64,000 bases of DNA from Roridomyces roridus (Eukaryota; Basidiomycota; Agaricomycetes; Agaricales; Mycenaceae): the NCBI GenBank assembly GCA_029378245.1, contig JARKIF010000004.1:186001-250000 (forward strand). Direction: 5' to 3'. This document shows, piece after piece, positions 22,821 through 34,401 of this stretch (its first letter is position 1; every line of letters starts with the position of its first letter). The position numbers and the translations under genes are program-made. Below the pieces are notes generated by a model that was given only the letters and a program-made list of their open reading frames with translations, ran no database searches and had not been told where the DNA came from.

Positions 22821-23491
22821 TTGGCTTTACATTCTTTCCTGTGAGTGCTTTCTTTCTTCTGCCCAGCCAGCTGACGCGTGTTCTTGGAGCAGTTTCTCTT
22901 CTCAATCATCAACGCATCCACTCTCCTTGTCCATTTCTGTCTTCCTCTCTCAAGCATCAGTTATCGCTACTTGTGCGTACATTGATTATGCTTCTGTTCC
23001 TCCCGACTGACGACGCACTCTACCAGTACGCACTCCTAATTGCAATCCATCCGCTTTGTTTCCGTAGCACGTACGCGTCGTCTCAAGGACGACATCGCAT
23101 CCACCACTACAGACATGCACGTCTGAGTCTGTATCGCCTCATCGCTTCCCTCTTGTTGTCCCAGTAGTCAGTAGATTAGTTGCCGCTAATACAATACATT
23201 GTCCATCCCATCTCTCCCTGCGTCCTTTGGTCGGACCAATAGAGCGAAACCTAAGGGATTTAGGACGGGTTCAACGATCGAGGGATGGAACCGCTGCCGT
23301 GACGCATGGCCATTGGCGGCTGGCCTGGAATCTGGATGTGTTTTGCCGACGCGCACCCATGGAAGTCCGAGGGACTCGACTCGCCTAGCGATATCTCGAC
23401 AGATTGTCAAATGATTCACCTCGTGTCCTGCTCGTCTGTTAATCACAATTAAATCAGGGGTCTCTTGCCCAGCGCACGCCGTGACCCGTCG
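22821..23491. other. Convergent 3' intergenic region
   Basis: This is the 3' flank of the zinc-finger gene, with pyrimidine-rich tracts and GTGAGT/AG pairs near 22840-22890 that could be a 3'-UTR intron. It then meets the 3' end of the minus-strand F-box gene. No gene seen. Confidence 0.4.
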
Positions 23492-24411
23492 CTAGCTCAC
23501 GAAAAGCACCCCACCCTTCCTCACCGAGCTGCCCCCAGCCACCGCCCGCTCAAGCGCCCGCCAAATCCTCCCCTCTTTATCCGAATGTGCCTCCCGAACC
23601 TGAAACGGCTCCCCATGCCTGTATAACACGACCCTCTCCTCGTCTGCGAGCCGGGCAGCAACGGCCACGAGCGTCGGTGCCTCGGTTGGTTGGTCGACGC
23701 GCAGCCCACATACTAGCAGGGACGCGGAGTCCAGGAATGCGAGGACGGCATCTGTGATGGCTAGGACTTCCCAGGATGCGAGTACGCGCACGCCGAAGGT
23801 GATGTCGAGAGAGAGGTGTGTGAGATGTGGGAGAGCAAAACCCGACTGTGAGTCGAGGTTCGGCCAGGTGCTCCACTGTTCCCAGATATTGACGACGGTG
23901 AGGTGGGTGAGGTGGGCGAAGAAGGGGAGGTCCAAGTTTGGATTGGGCGAGCAGAGGACCCCGTGCCAGGCTGCCAGGCGTCTGGGGCGGATTCCCGCGT
24001 CTGAGAGGCACTGCGCGAGGGGATGCGTCCTGTAGAGATGAACCACGTCGTCAAGTTTTCAATGCCACTGCATATCTGGACGATCCGGCGAATTTGGTCT
24101 ACAGGCATGTCGTAGACGATGGACAGTGATTTGACGTGGGTCGCAAAGTAGCATCGCGGTTTGTCGTGCGAGGTCTCGATCGTGCGGAGAAAGTTGTTGG
24201 TTGTGCGTTGTCGAGAGAGGCATACCGTTGAATACAGCACGATTTCCACCCTGAAGAAAACGAAATAAGCATCATTCAGCGTAAGAGAGAGAACGGCACA
24301 CCAGCTCCGCACGCAACGCGACACGAGGGCGAGATTGAGCGCGCTCCTTCTATCCTCTCTCGCAGCAATCTCGAAAACGGCGCGCAAAATGTCAGGGATG
24401 AGGACGGACAT
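23492..24411 (-). pseudogene. F-box/LRR-like protein with one frameshift
   Basis: Exon 1 starts at 24411 (MSVLIPDILRAVFEIAA), an F-box of the common Agaricomycete type ending in LALVSRCVRSW. A 51-bp intron (24301-24251) leads in frame to VEIVLYSTVCL, the expected continuation. The reading then changes frame between about 24045 and 24010. The first frame reads ..IENLTTWFIST, the second reads HPLAQCLSDAGIRPRRL and on through leucine-rich LTHLT/LTHLSL repeats to the stop at 23492. No intron of normal size repairs this. F-box proteins link substrates to SCF ubiquitin ligases. It is either a one-base lesion, a sequencing error, or an intron I cannot see. Confidence 0.65.
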
Positions 24412-25467
24412 TCATGATAGTCCGGCAATTTTCAATATCGCATCCTTTAAATATGTCGGATCTCGAGCAGAGCTAAAAACATTATTGTCTGATCTCCGTG
24501 GAGGCCTCGGAAATAAAGCCCGCAATCACCCCTCGATAAGCCGGCGTCAACGCCAAGTCTGTCCTAGAATCAGATGGTCTCCTTTGGGCCGCAGAACAAG
24601 AGAAACTCACCGGAATGTGCGACTTTTCCGTGAGAAGTGTCAGTCAGGTTCGAGATACCTTTGACCATCGCGGGAAGCCAAATCGCGCCACAATGCGCGC
24701 CCTACTATCGGTGAATGACAAAAACCTGAGATCCATACCGTTAGCTCATGAGAGCGCGCAGAAAATAACCAAGTATCACCGCGGCACCGTGGTCAACAGG
24801 GCAGACATGAGAGAATATAGACGCCAGAGCCAGATTCCCGTTCTCCCGCGACGCTCAAGGCCTACCGGGAGTAGTGGTAATTCTCCTATACACCGGGCGA
24901 AAGGGCTGGATTCTATTCTTCATTGATATTGAGCGCTAACGGCAACGTTCAAGAGAAAACGCCATTCAAACATTCCTTCTGTAGCAGCCTGGACCTCGAG
25001 AAATTAATAAGGCGGACTCTGACTGTTTCGCACCCAAAGAAGCATGCTGCACTTCAGCCAAATTCAGAACGGATAAAAGTATGCAGCTGGCCAGTTCGGG
25101 GAATATACCATATAGAGTAGCGCCGCTCAGTCGCACGACAGCCGCGTCGGCGGGGGTTTATCGGGTGACGGTGTTTAAAAGGTGAATAGGCATTGTCAAG
25201 ACTGTCGCGACCACCGAGGACGAAGTTGGGTGCCGAAATGCCGTGCGGGAAGGAGGGAATGCAGGACGTATGGCAGTGCGAAGCACCACGCCGTATTCAG
25301 AGTGAAAAATGTCAATGAAGCCAGATGAATTGCCCGGATTCGAACCAGAGGCGTTCGGGGGGTGTCAGTACAGATGATTCGCAGATATCTAAACCTGTGA
25401 AAGAAGAGTAAGCAGACGACTAGAAAGGCTTGACCGCACACGGACCTACAAGCACGACTCCGCTGCC
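24412..25467. other. Intergenic stretch
   Basis: No supported gene. Near 25325-25345 is a T-arm-like motif on the minus strand (GGTTCGAATCCGGG), one of many tRNA-like fragments in this half of the window. Confidence 0.4.
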
Positions 25468-26509
25468 TTACCACCCTCTCCTCCTCCAATCCCCTCTGCC
25501 ATCCCTCCCCCGATGCGCCTCTTCCACCTCCCGCCTATTAAACACATCTTCATACCCTCCATGAACAGTACTCGGCGTCTCGCTCCTCCGCATCTCGCGC
25601 TGCTTTCTCCGTATAAGCTCCTGTGCCCTCTCGCGTTCGGAGGATTCACGCGTCAAACGGGCTTGGACCTCTGGCGGTCGGGAGGAAGAAGAAGAGGAGG
25701 GCGGGGGCATGGAAGTGCGAGGACGGTACGTCGAAGAGGAGGAGGAGGAAGAGCCCTGTCCCTGCCGGGCACGCACTGCAAGTTGATGTGTTATAGACGT
25801 CAGCGGGTCGTGGTATGTAGATTTGCGCATCGTATCGCGCCGTCTACAAGGTTGGTTGGCGGGATAAGCGCAGGAGTACAAAGACAAGACGCCTGGTGAC
25901 GCACCGTTTCTCATCCTCGACCTCCTCCTCCTCAGTAGAAGCAGACTCCTTGGTACCCCGCTCGGTGTACCACGGCTTGAGGTCCCTGGCGGACGGAGCC
26001 AGCGGGAACCCACGGTCAGTTTCAACGGGGTCTGTCTGGTTCTTGCCTTTACTAGCCGACGCAGTGCGGATGGCTGTGGCTATCGTGCTCTACATTGGCG
26101 TGCGCACACCGATTAGTGGATGCCGAATGCAAGAAAGTGCAACGCACCTGCTCCAGGTCCTCAAAAAAGTTGATATGCCCGCCTGTCGTCGGGAGGACTG
26201 CAGGCTGCATCGAGCCTCCGGCCGCAGCGAGCGCCTTCATGTCATCATCATCCTTGCGTTTCTTCGACCCCGAGGGCTTGGAGCCTGCGCGTTCTCGGAG
26301 TCTGTCGATACGAGCTTCCGAATCCTAAGCGAATGGGGTGTGAGCTGTGATGAGTGGCGAGACCGAGACGGACGCACTGCGAGCATCATGCGGCCCTCTT
26401 CCTTGGACTCCTTCAATCGCGCTTCCTCCTCATCCCTCCGGACCTTCTCGATGTTGTCCCTCCGGTAGGGATGGTAGGACTTGTGGTGCGCGATATTGAG
26501 TTTGCCCAT
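25468..26509 (-). CDS. LENG1-like protein with CIR N-terminal domain
   Basis: Four exons (26509-26378, 26324-26148, 26089-25905, 25843-25468) with introns of 53, 58 and 61 bp, all GTGCGT donors, closing exactly at 289 residues. The N-terminus MGKLNIAHHKSYHPYRRDNI followed by basic/acidic heptads (VRRDEEEARLKESKEEG) is the signature of the CIR N-terminal domain. DSEARIDRLRERAG and GGHINFFEDLE are blocks shared with leukocyte receptor cluster member 1 (LENG1) homologues, as is LKPWYTERG. LENG1 proteins are conserved nuclear proteins linked to the spliceosome; that role here is inference. The C-terminus is basic and Arg-rich (HRGRDGRGDWRRRGW). This is an intact housekeeping-type gene. Confidence 0.88.
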
Positions 26510-27918
26510 GATTATCTGAAGACCGGAGAGTTCGAGGTGGCGATGACTCAGGGACGATGCGTGGATTGAGCCGCGGATGGAGTACAGATGGGTATAGATG
26601 AGGAAGGGGGTGGAGAGGACCGGGGATGACGTCGGTGTCGGCGATGAGGATGACGGTCAGAGGCAAGGGCAGTCGATGCGATCATTGATCCGAGTCCTGG
26701 TGATGGATCATCAAAGAAAATCGTTCCTCGCCAATTCCTCGCTCAGAGCCAAGACGAGCTCCAGATTCGAACCGGGAGCCAGGCCAACTCTGCGCATCGT
26801 CAAGTGTCATCGAATGCCAAACGTGGGCACGATAAGTACCCGTCTGTGCTGGTAAATCAATCACGAATAGACCCCGTCCTGCAGAAACAATGTCAAGCTT
26901 GGGCCTGGTAAGTTCCCCAAAAGCGGGGCGAGTCTGTTGTTTCGTGATCACTCGATTACTTGCATACGTTGTCGCCCGAGCAACCTTTTCTAGCAATAAA
27001 TGAGTTCTAAACCCCCGCTGGAAAAGAGCCGAACCCGGATTCGGACGCATCAGCGTCGTCTCAGTGAAGGACGTTGACAGGCTCCTCTGTTGGAAACCGT
27101 TTTGAGAGCCATCATGGGTGCATCTGGATTCTGCCATCTACTGAGACCAAATTTCTTGCCCCTTAGAGTTACGGCAAATGGCAAATAATTCAAGGCTGGC
27201 CCACAGCGAGGAGCGCGAGCTTGGAGAGTCGAGAGGAGTGACTCTAGGACTACATGCCCGGATTAATATTCCAGATTCCACCGAACATGTTGAACAAGCA
27301 GAATCGGCAATTCAATAGCAGTGGCCGGTTCTCAACTCTGCTGTGTTCCTGGTTCGAATCCACGAGCAGCCGATCCATGATCCCGTCGAGATCGTCGTCT
27401 TACTTTTGACCCACTTCCCTCCATCTGTGACTGTTTTCTTTTGCGTAGAAGCGGGAGAAAGAGGAAGCTGATCATTCTCGTCTGAATCGAGGAAGTTGAA
27501 GTTGAACACCGAAGGTCATGCCGAGTTGATCAATCGATCGGCGCAGGTAATACTTATCTGACATTGGGTCGGTGGACATGCATGTACATGTGTACATGCA
27601 GTCCTCGCTGCCCTCCAATGACACCTGCAGCACCACGAAGCGGCCAAGTGACCGCCGTTGCCGTTGGTGCCTGGTTCGAATCCACGTCGGCCGATCGTCG
27701 AAGTTACGTTGATTCCTTTTTTGACCCATTTCTTCACTCTGTGGGGCACAAGCTCGGCTAAGTATGTCCAAATAGGAAAGCTAGCACTGACACTGGTTCT
27801 ACTGGAGTCGGGGAAATTGGACTCGAAGAGCGAAAGGGCACGTGTGCCTGCCGATCAATCAAGAATCAATGATAGGCTGAAGTAGCGAAGGCGCGTCGGA
27901 GAATCGGGCAAAAACACA
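26510..27918. other. Region with tRNA-like repeats, no gene
   Basis: Minus-strand frames here are not convincing. A ~90-bp repeat occurs twice in the same orientation, at about 27345-27435 and 27670-27745. Each copy starts CCTGGTTCGAATCCACG (a tRNA box B), passes GCCGATC and ends TTTTGACCCA.TTC. A further box-B-like motif lies on the minus strand at ~26763. These look like tRNA-derived repeat remnants. Confidence 0.5.
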
Positions 27919-28007
27919 TGGACAAGTGGCGATTCGAACGCCAGACCTTCCGCAACCACGCTGGAGCAATGCGAAGCGGACGCAATAACCAACTATACTA
28001 CATGCCC
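27919..28007 (-). tRNA. tRNA-Ala (anticodon CGC) with 15-nt intron
   Basis: Read on the minus strand, GGGCATG pairs with CTTGTCC (one mismatch), with the G3:U70 pair that identifies tRNA-Ala and A73 as discriminator. The anticodon stem is TCCGC/GCGGA, with loop TTCGCA then a 15-nt intron between positions 37 and 38. The T-arm is TGGCG-TTCGAAT-CGCCA, a perfect stem. A run of five T follows at once (Pol III terminator). All conserved loop bases (T33, G18G19, TTCGAAT) are present, so the gene should be functional. Confidence 0.88.
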
Positions 28008-28450
28008 GACGGCAACACTCGAAGCGAGTGGAATAGCAGGGAGGCGAGCCAGAATTCAACATTTCGATCGTGTTGAGAAAACGAGTCGGGAACGCGAGAG
28101 TTGACACAGAAGCGGATGGAGTTGCACTTGAGCCATGAGATTCCATAAGATTCCAGGAGTATATCTGCGCCTCTCATTCCGGGAGGACCACACAAAACTG
28201 ACACAACACCCGCGTCTTGTTCATCTAGGCATAATATCAAACGCTCGCGGCTAGGGCCTCGTGAAAGAAAAAGAAAAGACCTGGAATCCATTTGTAAGAC
28301 AGGCGCCGGATTTGAACCAGCCTGGCTCGCGTCTCGCGCGTCGAGCTTCATGGCCCAAATTGGCCGTCACAATCCGTCCACGAAGTGTGGCAACCAAAGG
28401 TCCGATGTAGGATGTGCACGGGAGGGAGGTGAAGGAGATCAAGAAGATAG
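28008..28450. other. tRNA-like fragment and spacer
   Basis: On the minus strand near 28300-28370 there is a good T-arm (GCTGG-TTCAAAT-CCGGC) and a GCTCG/CGAGC stem, but no proper D-arm or T33, so I do not call a tRNA. Nothing else. Confidence 0.4.
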
Positions 28451-30011
28451 GCGTGTCGCAAAAATCCAAACTGGATTATCAGTGGTCATACGGACCTATA
28501 AGTTCATAAACTGAGCGGGGGGCGTATAAGTCTGGAAAAAGCAGATAAAGCAGTATAACCGGCCGGTCTGTGGATACGCACTTATAAGTGATTATTGGCT
28601 TTATAAGCCTGTATATATGACTGACGACTCATCAGATGGCTTCCTGTTCCCCGTTCCCATCCATTCACCATCGAAATGCACGAAAGCAGCACAAAGAACT
28701 TGCATTCAAACTATATACTAACAGGATGAGACAACACTAGGAGTCTAGGACAGGCTACGAAGCAACGGGGAACGACGGAGCGAGGTGGAGCTGGTGGGAA
28801 AGTTAGCGCATGGCTACATCGGCGGAAGGGCCAGGCGTACCGAGAGATAGTGCACTCCGACTAAGATGATACTATGAGACTGTCGAGTCAAGCACGGTGA
28901 GTTGAGATATGCACGGGGAGGCTGGACACGCACGCAGGGCGGGAGCGGATGGATGGAGAAGAAGAGTGCGGCGGCTGAAGAGGGTGGCGGACTGCGCAGT
29001 CAGTCAAGGGCGACCCCACTGTGGCGGATGGACATACGGCTGGTGAGGAGGGGCGTTGGAGGGAGATGGGGGATGGGGGTGGTCACTGGTGGTGGGACGA
29101 GAAGAAGAGAGGTACGTCACGCCGGTCACAGGGCACGGCTTGATATAGCTCACCGAGCTCCACTGTGGGGCTTGCCATTTTCGGACGCATTCCTCTGCCT
29201 CTCGTCTTGCCATGGCTCGCCCAAAACTACACCGCTCTATTTCGTCCACAACCCATGTCCCGGCGACTGAGTACGACACCGACTCGGATGCGTCCATCGT
29301 CAGCCCCGCGGGCGGCACCGCCGTCCAATACTGTCGATCAGGGTCGTCTTCCTCTCCGGCCAATCTCTAATTTAAAGGTACGGGAGTCCCACGCTACAAA
29401 ACCTCTTCGTCGTCGCATATCCGAGTTGGAACATCGCCTGAGGGCCGTGGAGGATGAGCTGGAGCCAAGTGCGTCCCGCGAAAAACCTTTACCTGTCCGT
29501 TTATGACTCCGCATAGAGCGACGTGACCATGATCGAGACGTGTCGGCGTCTGTCCGCTCTACCTTTTCAGACGCTCCTTACCCTCAGGCCGTGAGGAGGA
29601 TGTGGCTCTTGTTCAACCTACAAGGATGCAAGGTGGCGGCCAAACACAATGTGGGAGAATTGCCGGATTTTCGAGGAGCGGACGATGTTCATGCTACCCA
29701 AGTACTTTGTGCGAGGTGCCCACATGATCAACGCGTTCGGGAGTCGTAAGGAGAAGGCTATTTACTATATAGACAGTGATTGGTTCCTCAGAGGCGGTGG
29801 CAATTGATTATACTTGCTTCAGTTCTCTCTCTGAGCCTGGGCTGGGTTGCAGCCTACTCATAAACAAGTCATATACAGTTATCTGTGACAGGATGGGTTG
29901 TAAACACTCACAAGCCAGATATAAACTACTTGTAATACCCTTGTAAACGGCCTATACGGGCTGTAAACACTTATAAATGCTTATCTCCCAATTTGGATTT
30001 TTGCGACACGC
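28451..30011. mobile_element. 1.56-kb TIR element with TATAAG subterminal motifs
   Basis: GCGTGTCGCAAAAATCCAAA at 28451-28470 is repeated inverted at 29992-30011 (about 23 of 24 bases match over the full arm). Next to the left end are repeated TATAAG words; next to the right end are CTTGTAA/CTTATA words. I see no clean target duplication. The interior has an unrecognised plus-strand frame from 29211 (MARPKLHRSISST..) that stops at about 29371, and a nearby frame (29165-29506) with ISELEHRLRAVEDELE, a short coiled coil. This may be a decayed ORF carried by the element. Confidence 0.65.
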
Positions 30012-30505
30012 TCTTTAGAGGAAAAAAAAAGTGTACTGCGTGGTTACCTACGGATACTCTCCGAGTCATTCCCCAAAGGTCTGCAACTCTCGCCTCCCTG
30101 AGCTCCTCCCATGCTCAGGAGAGTCGGGTAAGGCGACGATTAATATTGGGCATTCTTCTACTGTGCACTGGGTCTCCGGCTGTGGACCGTCAGCGTGTCT
30201 TTGAAAATCGGGGATCGTGTGCGCAGCCAGGACGCGGAACATCCGCCGGCCAGCCTGGATGACAAGACTCCCCTCAGATTCTGAGATTCAAGATGGTGCC
30301 ATTGAACGGCCATCAGTGATTTGTCAATCGCTTGTAGTCAGCGGCTAGGGTTCCGAACGATCGCGATCATTTACCCACTTGTCCCCGACGATCACCAGCT
30401 GACTCAATGCACACTCACCCACTTTCTCCCGTTGAGGGGCAGGCATAAAGAGCCCTCAAGACCGCAGGTGAATGCATCCACAGTTCTTGAAACCCGCTCT
30501 CTCAA
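30012..30505. other. Upstream region of the SDR gene
   Basis: No gene seen between the transposon end and the dehydrogenase start. No convincing TATA box. Confidence 0.35.
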
Positions 30506-31358
30506 ATGTCTACCAGCAAAATCATCCTCGTCACCGGCTCCAACACCGGTATCGGCTACAGCCTCGTCGAGCTCCTCGCTGCCAAGGGCCATACTGTTTA
30601 TCTGGCCTCGCGAGGCGAGGCTGCAGGCCTCGAAGCCATGTACGTTTGTGTTTCCCCTCTACGAATCGAGACTGAAGATCAACTGCAGTGCGAAACTCAA
30701 GCAGGAGAAGAACCTTGATGTCAAGTTTGTTCAGCTTGATGTCACCGACGACGCCTCAATCAAGGCCGCCGTCGCGACGATCGAGAAGGCGGAGGGCAAG
30801 CTGGACGTGCTCGTCAACAATGCCGGCGAGTGTTACTTCCCTTGTATCTGCCGCTATGAATTCTGACAATTCTTCGTTTACGGCGCCGCCAGCATGAACA
30901 AGCCCCACAGCGCCTCCAAGCCCAACTTCGAGGCCCTCGAAATCACCTTGGCCACCAACCTCTTCGGTCTCATCCGCACCACGACCGCGTTCCTCCCCCT
31001 CATCCGCGCCGCCCACAGCGCCGCCTCCCCCTCAGTCATCCTGAACGTCACTTCGGACATGGCATCCAACGGCTTGATGGCCAAAATCCCCAAAAATTTC
31101 TTGCACGATTTCGTGGCCTACAACACGAGCAAGGCTGCTGCCAACTCGTACACGATCGGGCTCGCCAAGGACCTCGCGGCGGAGGGCATTAAAGTGAATA
31201 CCGCCACGCCCGGGTTCACGTCGACCAAGTTGAATGGGTTCAGGGAGGGCGGTAAGACGTCTGAGCAGGCTGCGGCGATTCTTGTGCCTTGGGTGCTTGT
31301 GGACAAGGATGGGCCGACTGGTCGGTTTGGGAAGGATGGGGGTGAGTCTGAGTGGTAG
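30506..31358 (+). CDS. Short-chain dehydrogenase/reductase
   Basis: Three exons (30506-30639, 30689-30829, 30893-31358) with introns of 49 and 63 bp; 246 residues, a normal length for a classical SDR. The cofactor motif TGSNTGIG is at 10-17, NNAG at 88-91, Ser near 146 (LNVTS) and the catalytic YNTSK at 168-172. These residues support an NAD(P)H-dependent oxidoreductase of the carbonyl-reductase type, probably cytosolic. The substrate cannot be told from sequence. The second exon junction gives NNAGDMNKPHSASK. Intact, and not linked to the neighbours by any obvious pathway. Confidence 0.9.
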
Positions 31359-33066
31359 ATACGAATGTACAGAACTGAATGTAATTTTAAATCTTCGAGT
31401 GCGCTTTAAATTTGTTGCATTTGCATCCCAACTCAGGCCGGTGAGTTTATCCCTTAGCGTTCCCCATTTCCAACGCCATACATAACCCGTTCGACTCGAG
31501 TTGGAGGATCTCATTGGGATACCACTATCATTTTGGCTTCAATCCAGTGTGACACCATCTCGTTCAACATGGTTCGCCGTTCGACCAGGCGTTGTAACAA
31601 CTTGCAAGCCAGGAAGTTATGCACGACTGTTGCTCTGCGTTGATATTCTGGAACCCATTCCGGTCAGCACAGAACATGGGTGGAGCTGGGACGAGAGCAC
31701 ATCAGCGGAAATTCGATTGAAGCCTTGGACATCCCTGTTCAATTCAGTTGATGCGCAGCATTCGAGGTTCGGATGCTCCCTTCAGACGCCGTTCGAGTCG
31801 GCTTTGAGGAATTTGGCGGGCAGACAAGCGTATTCACCATTTTTCCTGTATCGTTTCGAATGAAGGCACAACCTGGGGAGAGGTCATTGTAATGCATAGC
31901 ATACACGAGAATTTCTAACGTGCATTGTTATTCGGACACGGAGTGAGAAGCTCGTATTGGTTTATACGACCTGCTCGGACCCCAGCTTGATCGGCTTGGC
32001 GGCGCATCAGCAATTTGAACTGTGGGAGTACGCCAGATCTCGGCTGTTCCACTCCAAGGGCATAGCGAGTGGAGCGCGCTGAAGAAGCACGAGTGGACTG
32101 AACGACTCTGGCTAATAATGCACGAATGCAATGTTCAAAAAAATTGAGCAAGCACCCGCTGCTGACCATTGACCCAGCCCGGACTCGAACCGGATGCCAT
32201 TATTTCAGGTCTGGCTGAGGACGACAGGCCCTCTGCAATGTATGCATCTGGAGAGGAGCCGAAAGGTTCACGCTAGAAGATCCCGATCAAGCCGAAGAAA
32301 AAGACATCCCATTCAAAATTTAAACTGCAGCTTAATTGACTTACTCGGCCACTACCCTAGTCGCGCCATTAGTCTTATCTGCCAGCATCACGCAGTACTA
32401 TGTGCATTAATTTAAAACTTGACGAAGCTAGAATATCCAACTCAAGACCAAGGCGGCCAACGCTCCGAAATGGGGCGCCGACATGAAACTAGTACCCTGG
32501 AGCTGGACTACTCCGAGCACCACGCCTCAGGCTCGTGTTGCTTGGGTTTTTGGTATCGCTCCACTGCATCGTGCTACTTGGGCCCCGAATATTGGGTTAG
32601 CACGCGAATATTGGTTTAGCACGAGCACTGCAAGCCTAAATCGCCTGAATTCGACTTTAGGACGTGGCCTTCAGTGATGCGAGCGTTTAGTTAGGCGGAT
32701 GCCTCGGCCGGGTGTCCGTGACTTGTAGACATCCCGGGCCTTCTCGGTTCAGTACACCGTACCCAAATGAAGATATACAGTCGAATACGCACAGAACTCA
32801 ACGCCCTGGCGAGTGGGCAAAAACAGAGGTGGGCAAAAAAGAGACAAAACAGACGAAACACCGGGGGAACCGGGCTCAGTTAGCGTAGTTCGCAAAGAGG
32901 ACTCCGGTTTTGAAGGACCGACGCCTGAATTAGTGAACATGGACGTCAACCCAGTGTAGCTCAATTTACATACCTGCCTTGATTGCCCGAACAGTGTTGC
33001 GTCCGCCACAGGGAAATTCGGTCGAGCGAGCGGAGTTTCAAAGAACTCCACCATGCACCGCTCTTC
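31359..33066. other. Gene-poor stretch
   Basis: Only short frames. A minus-strand T-arm-like sequence (TCCGG-TTCGAGT-CCGGG) occurs at ~32175 but lacks matching acceptor and D-arm sequence. No supported gene. Confidence 0.45.
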
Positions 33067-33074
33067 TTATAAAA
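33067..33074 (+). promoter_or_regulatory. TATA box of the hydrophobin gene
   Basis: TTATAAAA lies 88 bp upstream of the hydrophobin start and is followed by a C/A-rich leader with several ACAACC-like words, as in strongly expressed fungal genes. Confidence 0.6.
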
Positions 33075-33161
33075 CGGAGGAGAGGTGCGCCACTAAGTCC
33101 AGCAAACCCAGCAAACACCCCAGCGCAGCCAACCAACTAAATAACCAATCCCACTACCACA

Positions 33162-33470
33162 ATGCACTTCACCGCTCTCACTACCCTCGTCTTCGCCGCC
33201 CTCACCCTCGTCGGCGCCTCGCCTCTTATTGCGGAGCGTCAGACTTACGAGGCCTGCTCGGGTCTCTACGGCAACGCCCAATGCTGCGCTACCGACGTCC
33301 TCGGCGTCGCCGATCTCGACTGCGGCGTACCCACCATCACTCCCACCGACGCAGCGCATTTCCAATCGACTTGCGCGGATATGGGCCGCAGGGCTCGGTG
33401 CTGTGTGCTTGCCGGGGTGCTTGGCCAGGTTGACGTGCTTTGCGTAACCCCTGTTGGGGTGTCGGCGTAA
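33162..33470 (+). CDS. Hydrophobin with class II cysteine spacing
   Basis: A 102-residue single-exon secreted protein. Residues 1-20 (MHFTALTTLVFAALTLVGAS) are a signal peptide. Eight cysteines follow the hydrophobin order C-CC-C-C-CC-C with loops of 8, 11, 16, 8 and 12 residues, starting at Cys32. Loops of 11 and 16 are those of class II hydrophobins; class I proteins have longer and variable loops. Hydrophobins coat aerial hyphae and spores as amphipathic films, and class II films are typically soluble in detergent. Class II is best known from Ascomycota, so finding it here is unusual. The 3' UTR seems to hold a 51-bp intron (GTGAGT at ~33499 to AG at ~33540). Confidence 0.85.
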   Translation: MHFTALTTLVFAALTLVGASPLIAERQTYEACSGLYGNAQCCATDVLGVADLDCGVPTITPTDAAHFQSTCADMGRRARCCVLAGVLGQVDVLCVTPVGVSA

Positions 33471-34401
33471 ACGATCCAAGTTGAAGACGTGAGTACATCT
33501 CGGGCTCCTCAAGGCTAGATGCTGACTCACCTCCTGTAGCCTCCCAACGTTCCTTACTTTAAAATCCCTCTTTTCGACAAATCTTTGGCGTTTTGTGTTT
33601 TCTTCCGAGACGGTGTTGTTTGGGTGTTTGGACAGCAGCAGTAGACAATTGTTTTGTTTGACTTTTTCACCGATGTGTTGTATGTTCTTCGAGCAAACGA
33701 GATTGATTAGTTGATAGTTTCTGAAATCTTGGGCCTGTGGAGAAAGTTTGTCTCCCGAGCCAGTACCCACGCTAGAACCGTCGTGTTCTTGCCTTTTCCT
33801 CGAGCAGCCATGTGTTGGATTGTATATTCTTGGAGCCAACGAATGATTGAGCGTTTCCGAGATCTTGGCTCTTACATACCTACAAGTTCAACTTGCGTGC
33901 ATGTCTCGCCTTGAAGGCATATTGGAGCCGGGTTGATCAACATTAGGGGAGAAGGACAGACAAGTGCGACGCGTGAATCCGGAAAGAAAAGCTGGGGCTA
34001 GTCAAGACTGTAACCAGTTTGGATTCACGAGCAGTGACACTTGCGGACAAAAGTAACAGTTCGCCGTCGGCATATGCGTGCTACAACCCGGAGTCGAACC
34101 GGGACATCTACAACGATGGCAGTGCATGGGGTATCACAGTCATTGCGTGGCGTTGCGGTCGTTCCTTGTGATAGCAAAGTTTGGTGTAACTGAGGCACGA
34201 GCTGCTGAAGAAGAGGGAAAGGAGTCCACGGTAGGATGCAAAAAGAGCCCAAGAACTCGACCAAGCTCGCAAGGCTACATCGAATGCAAAGAGTACGATT
34301 TCAATTTCATCGGTCTGGGTCTATGTATCTAGATTGTCACCAAGAGAAGTATTACGGAGGGAATGTTAGTATATACGCGCTCTAGATTTCTGCGCCACCG
34401 T
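33471..34401. other. 3' region of the hydrophobin gene and spacer
   Basis: A diverged tandem repeat is visible: about 33670-33730 (atgtgttgtatgttctt..gaaatcttggg) resembles 33808-33872 (atgtgttggattgtat..gagatcttggc). Near 34090 a minus-strand T-arm (CCCGG-TTCGACT-CCGGG) occurs without a matching acceptor stem. No gene. Confidence 0.4.

Noticed and set aside
28290..28375. A tRNA gene on the minus strand.
   Set aside because: The T-arm and one stem are good, but there is no T33, no proper D-arm and the acceptor pairing is imperfect.
34075..34155. A tRNA gene on the minus strand with T-arm CCCGG-TTCGACT-CCGGG.
   Set aside because: The 5' acceptor strand that should pair with TTGTAGC is missing and the anticodon arm cannot be placed.
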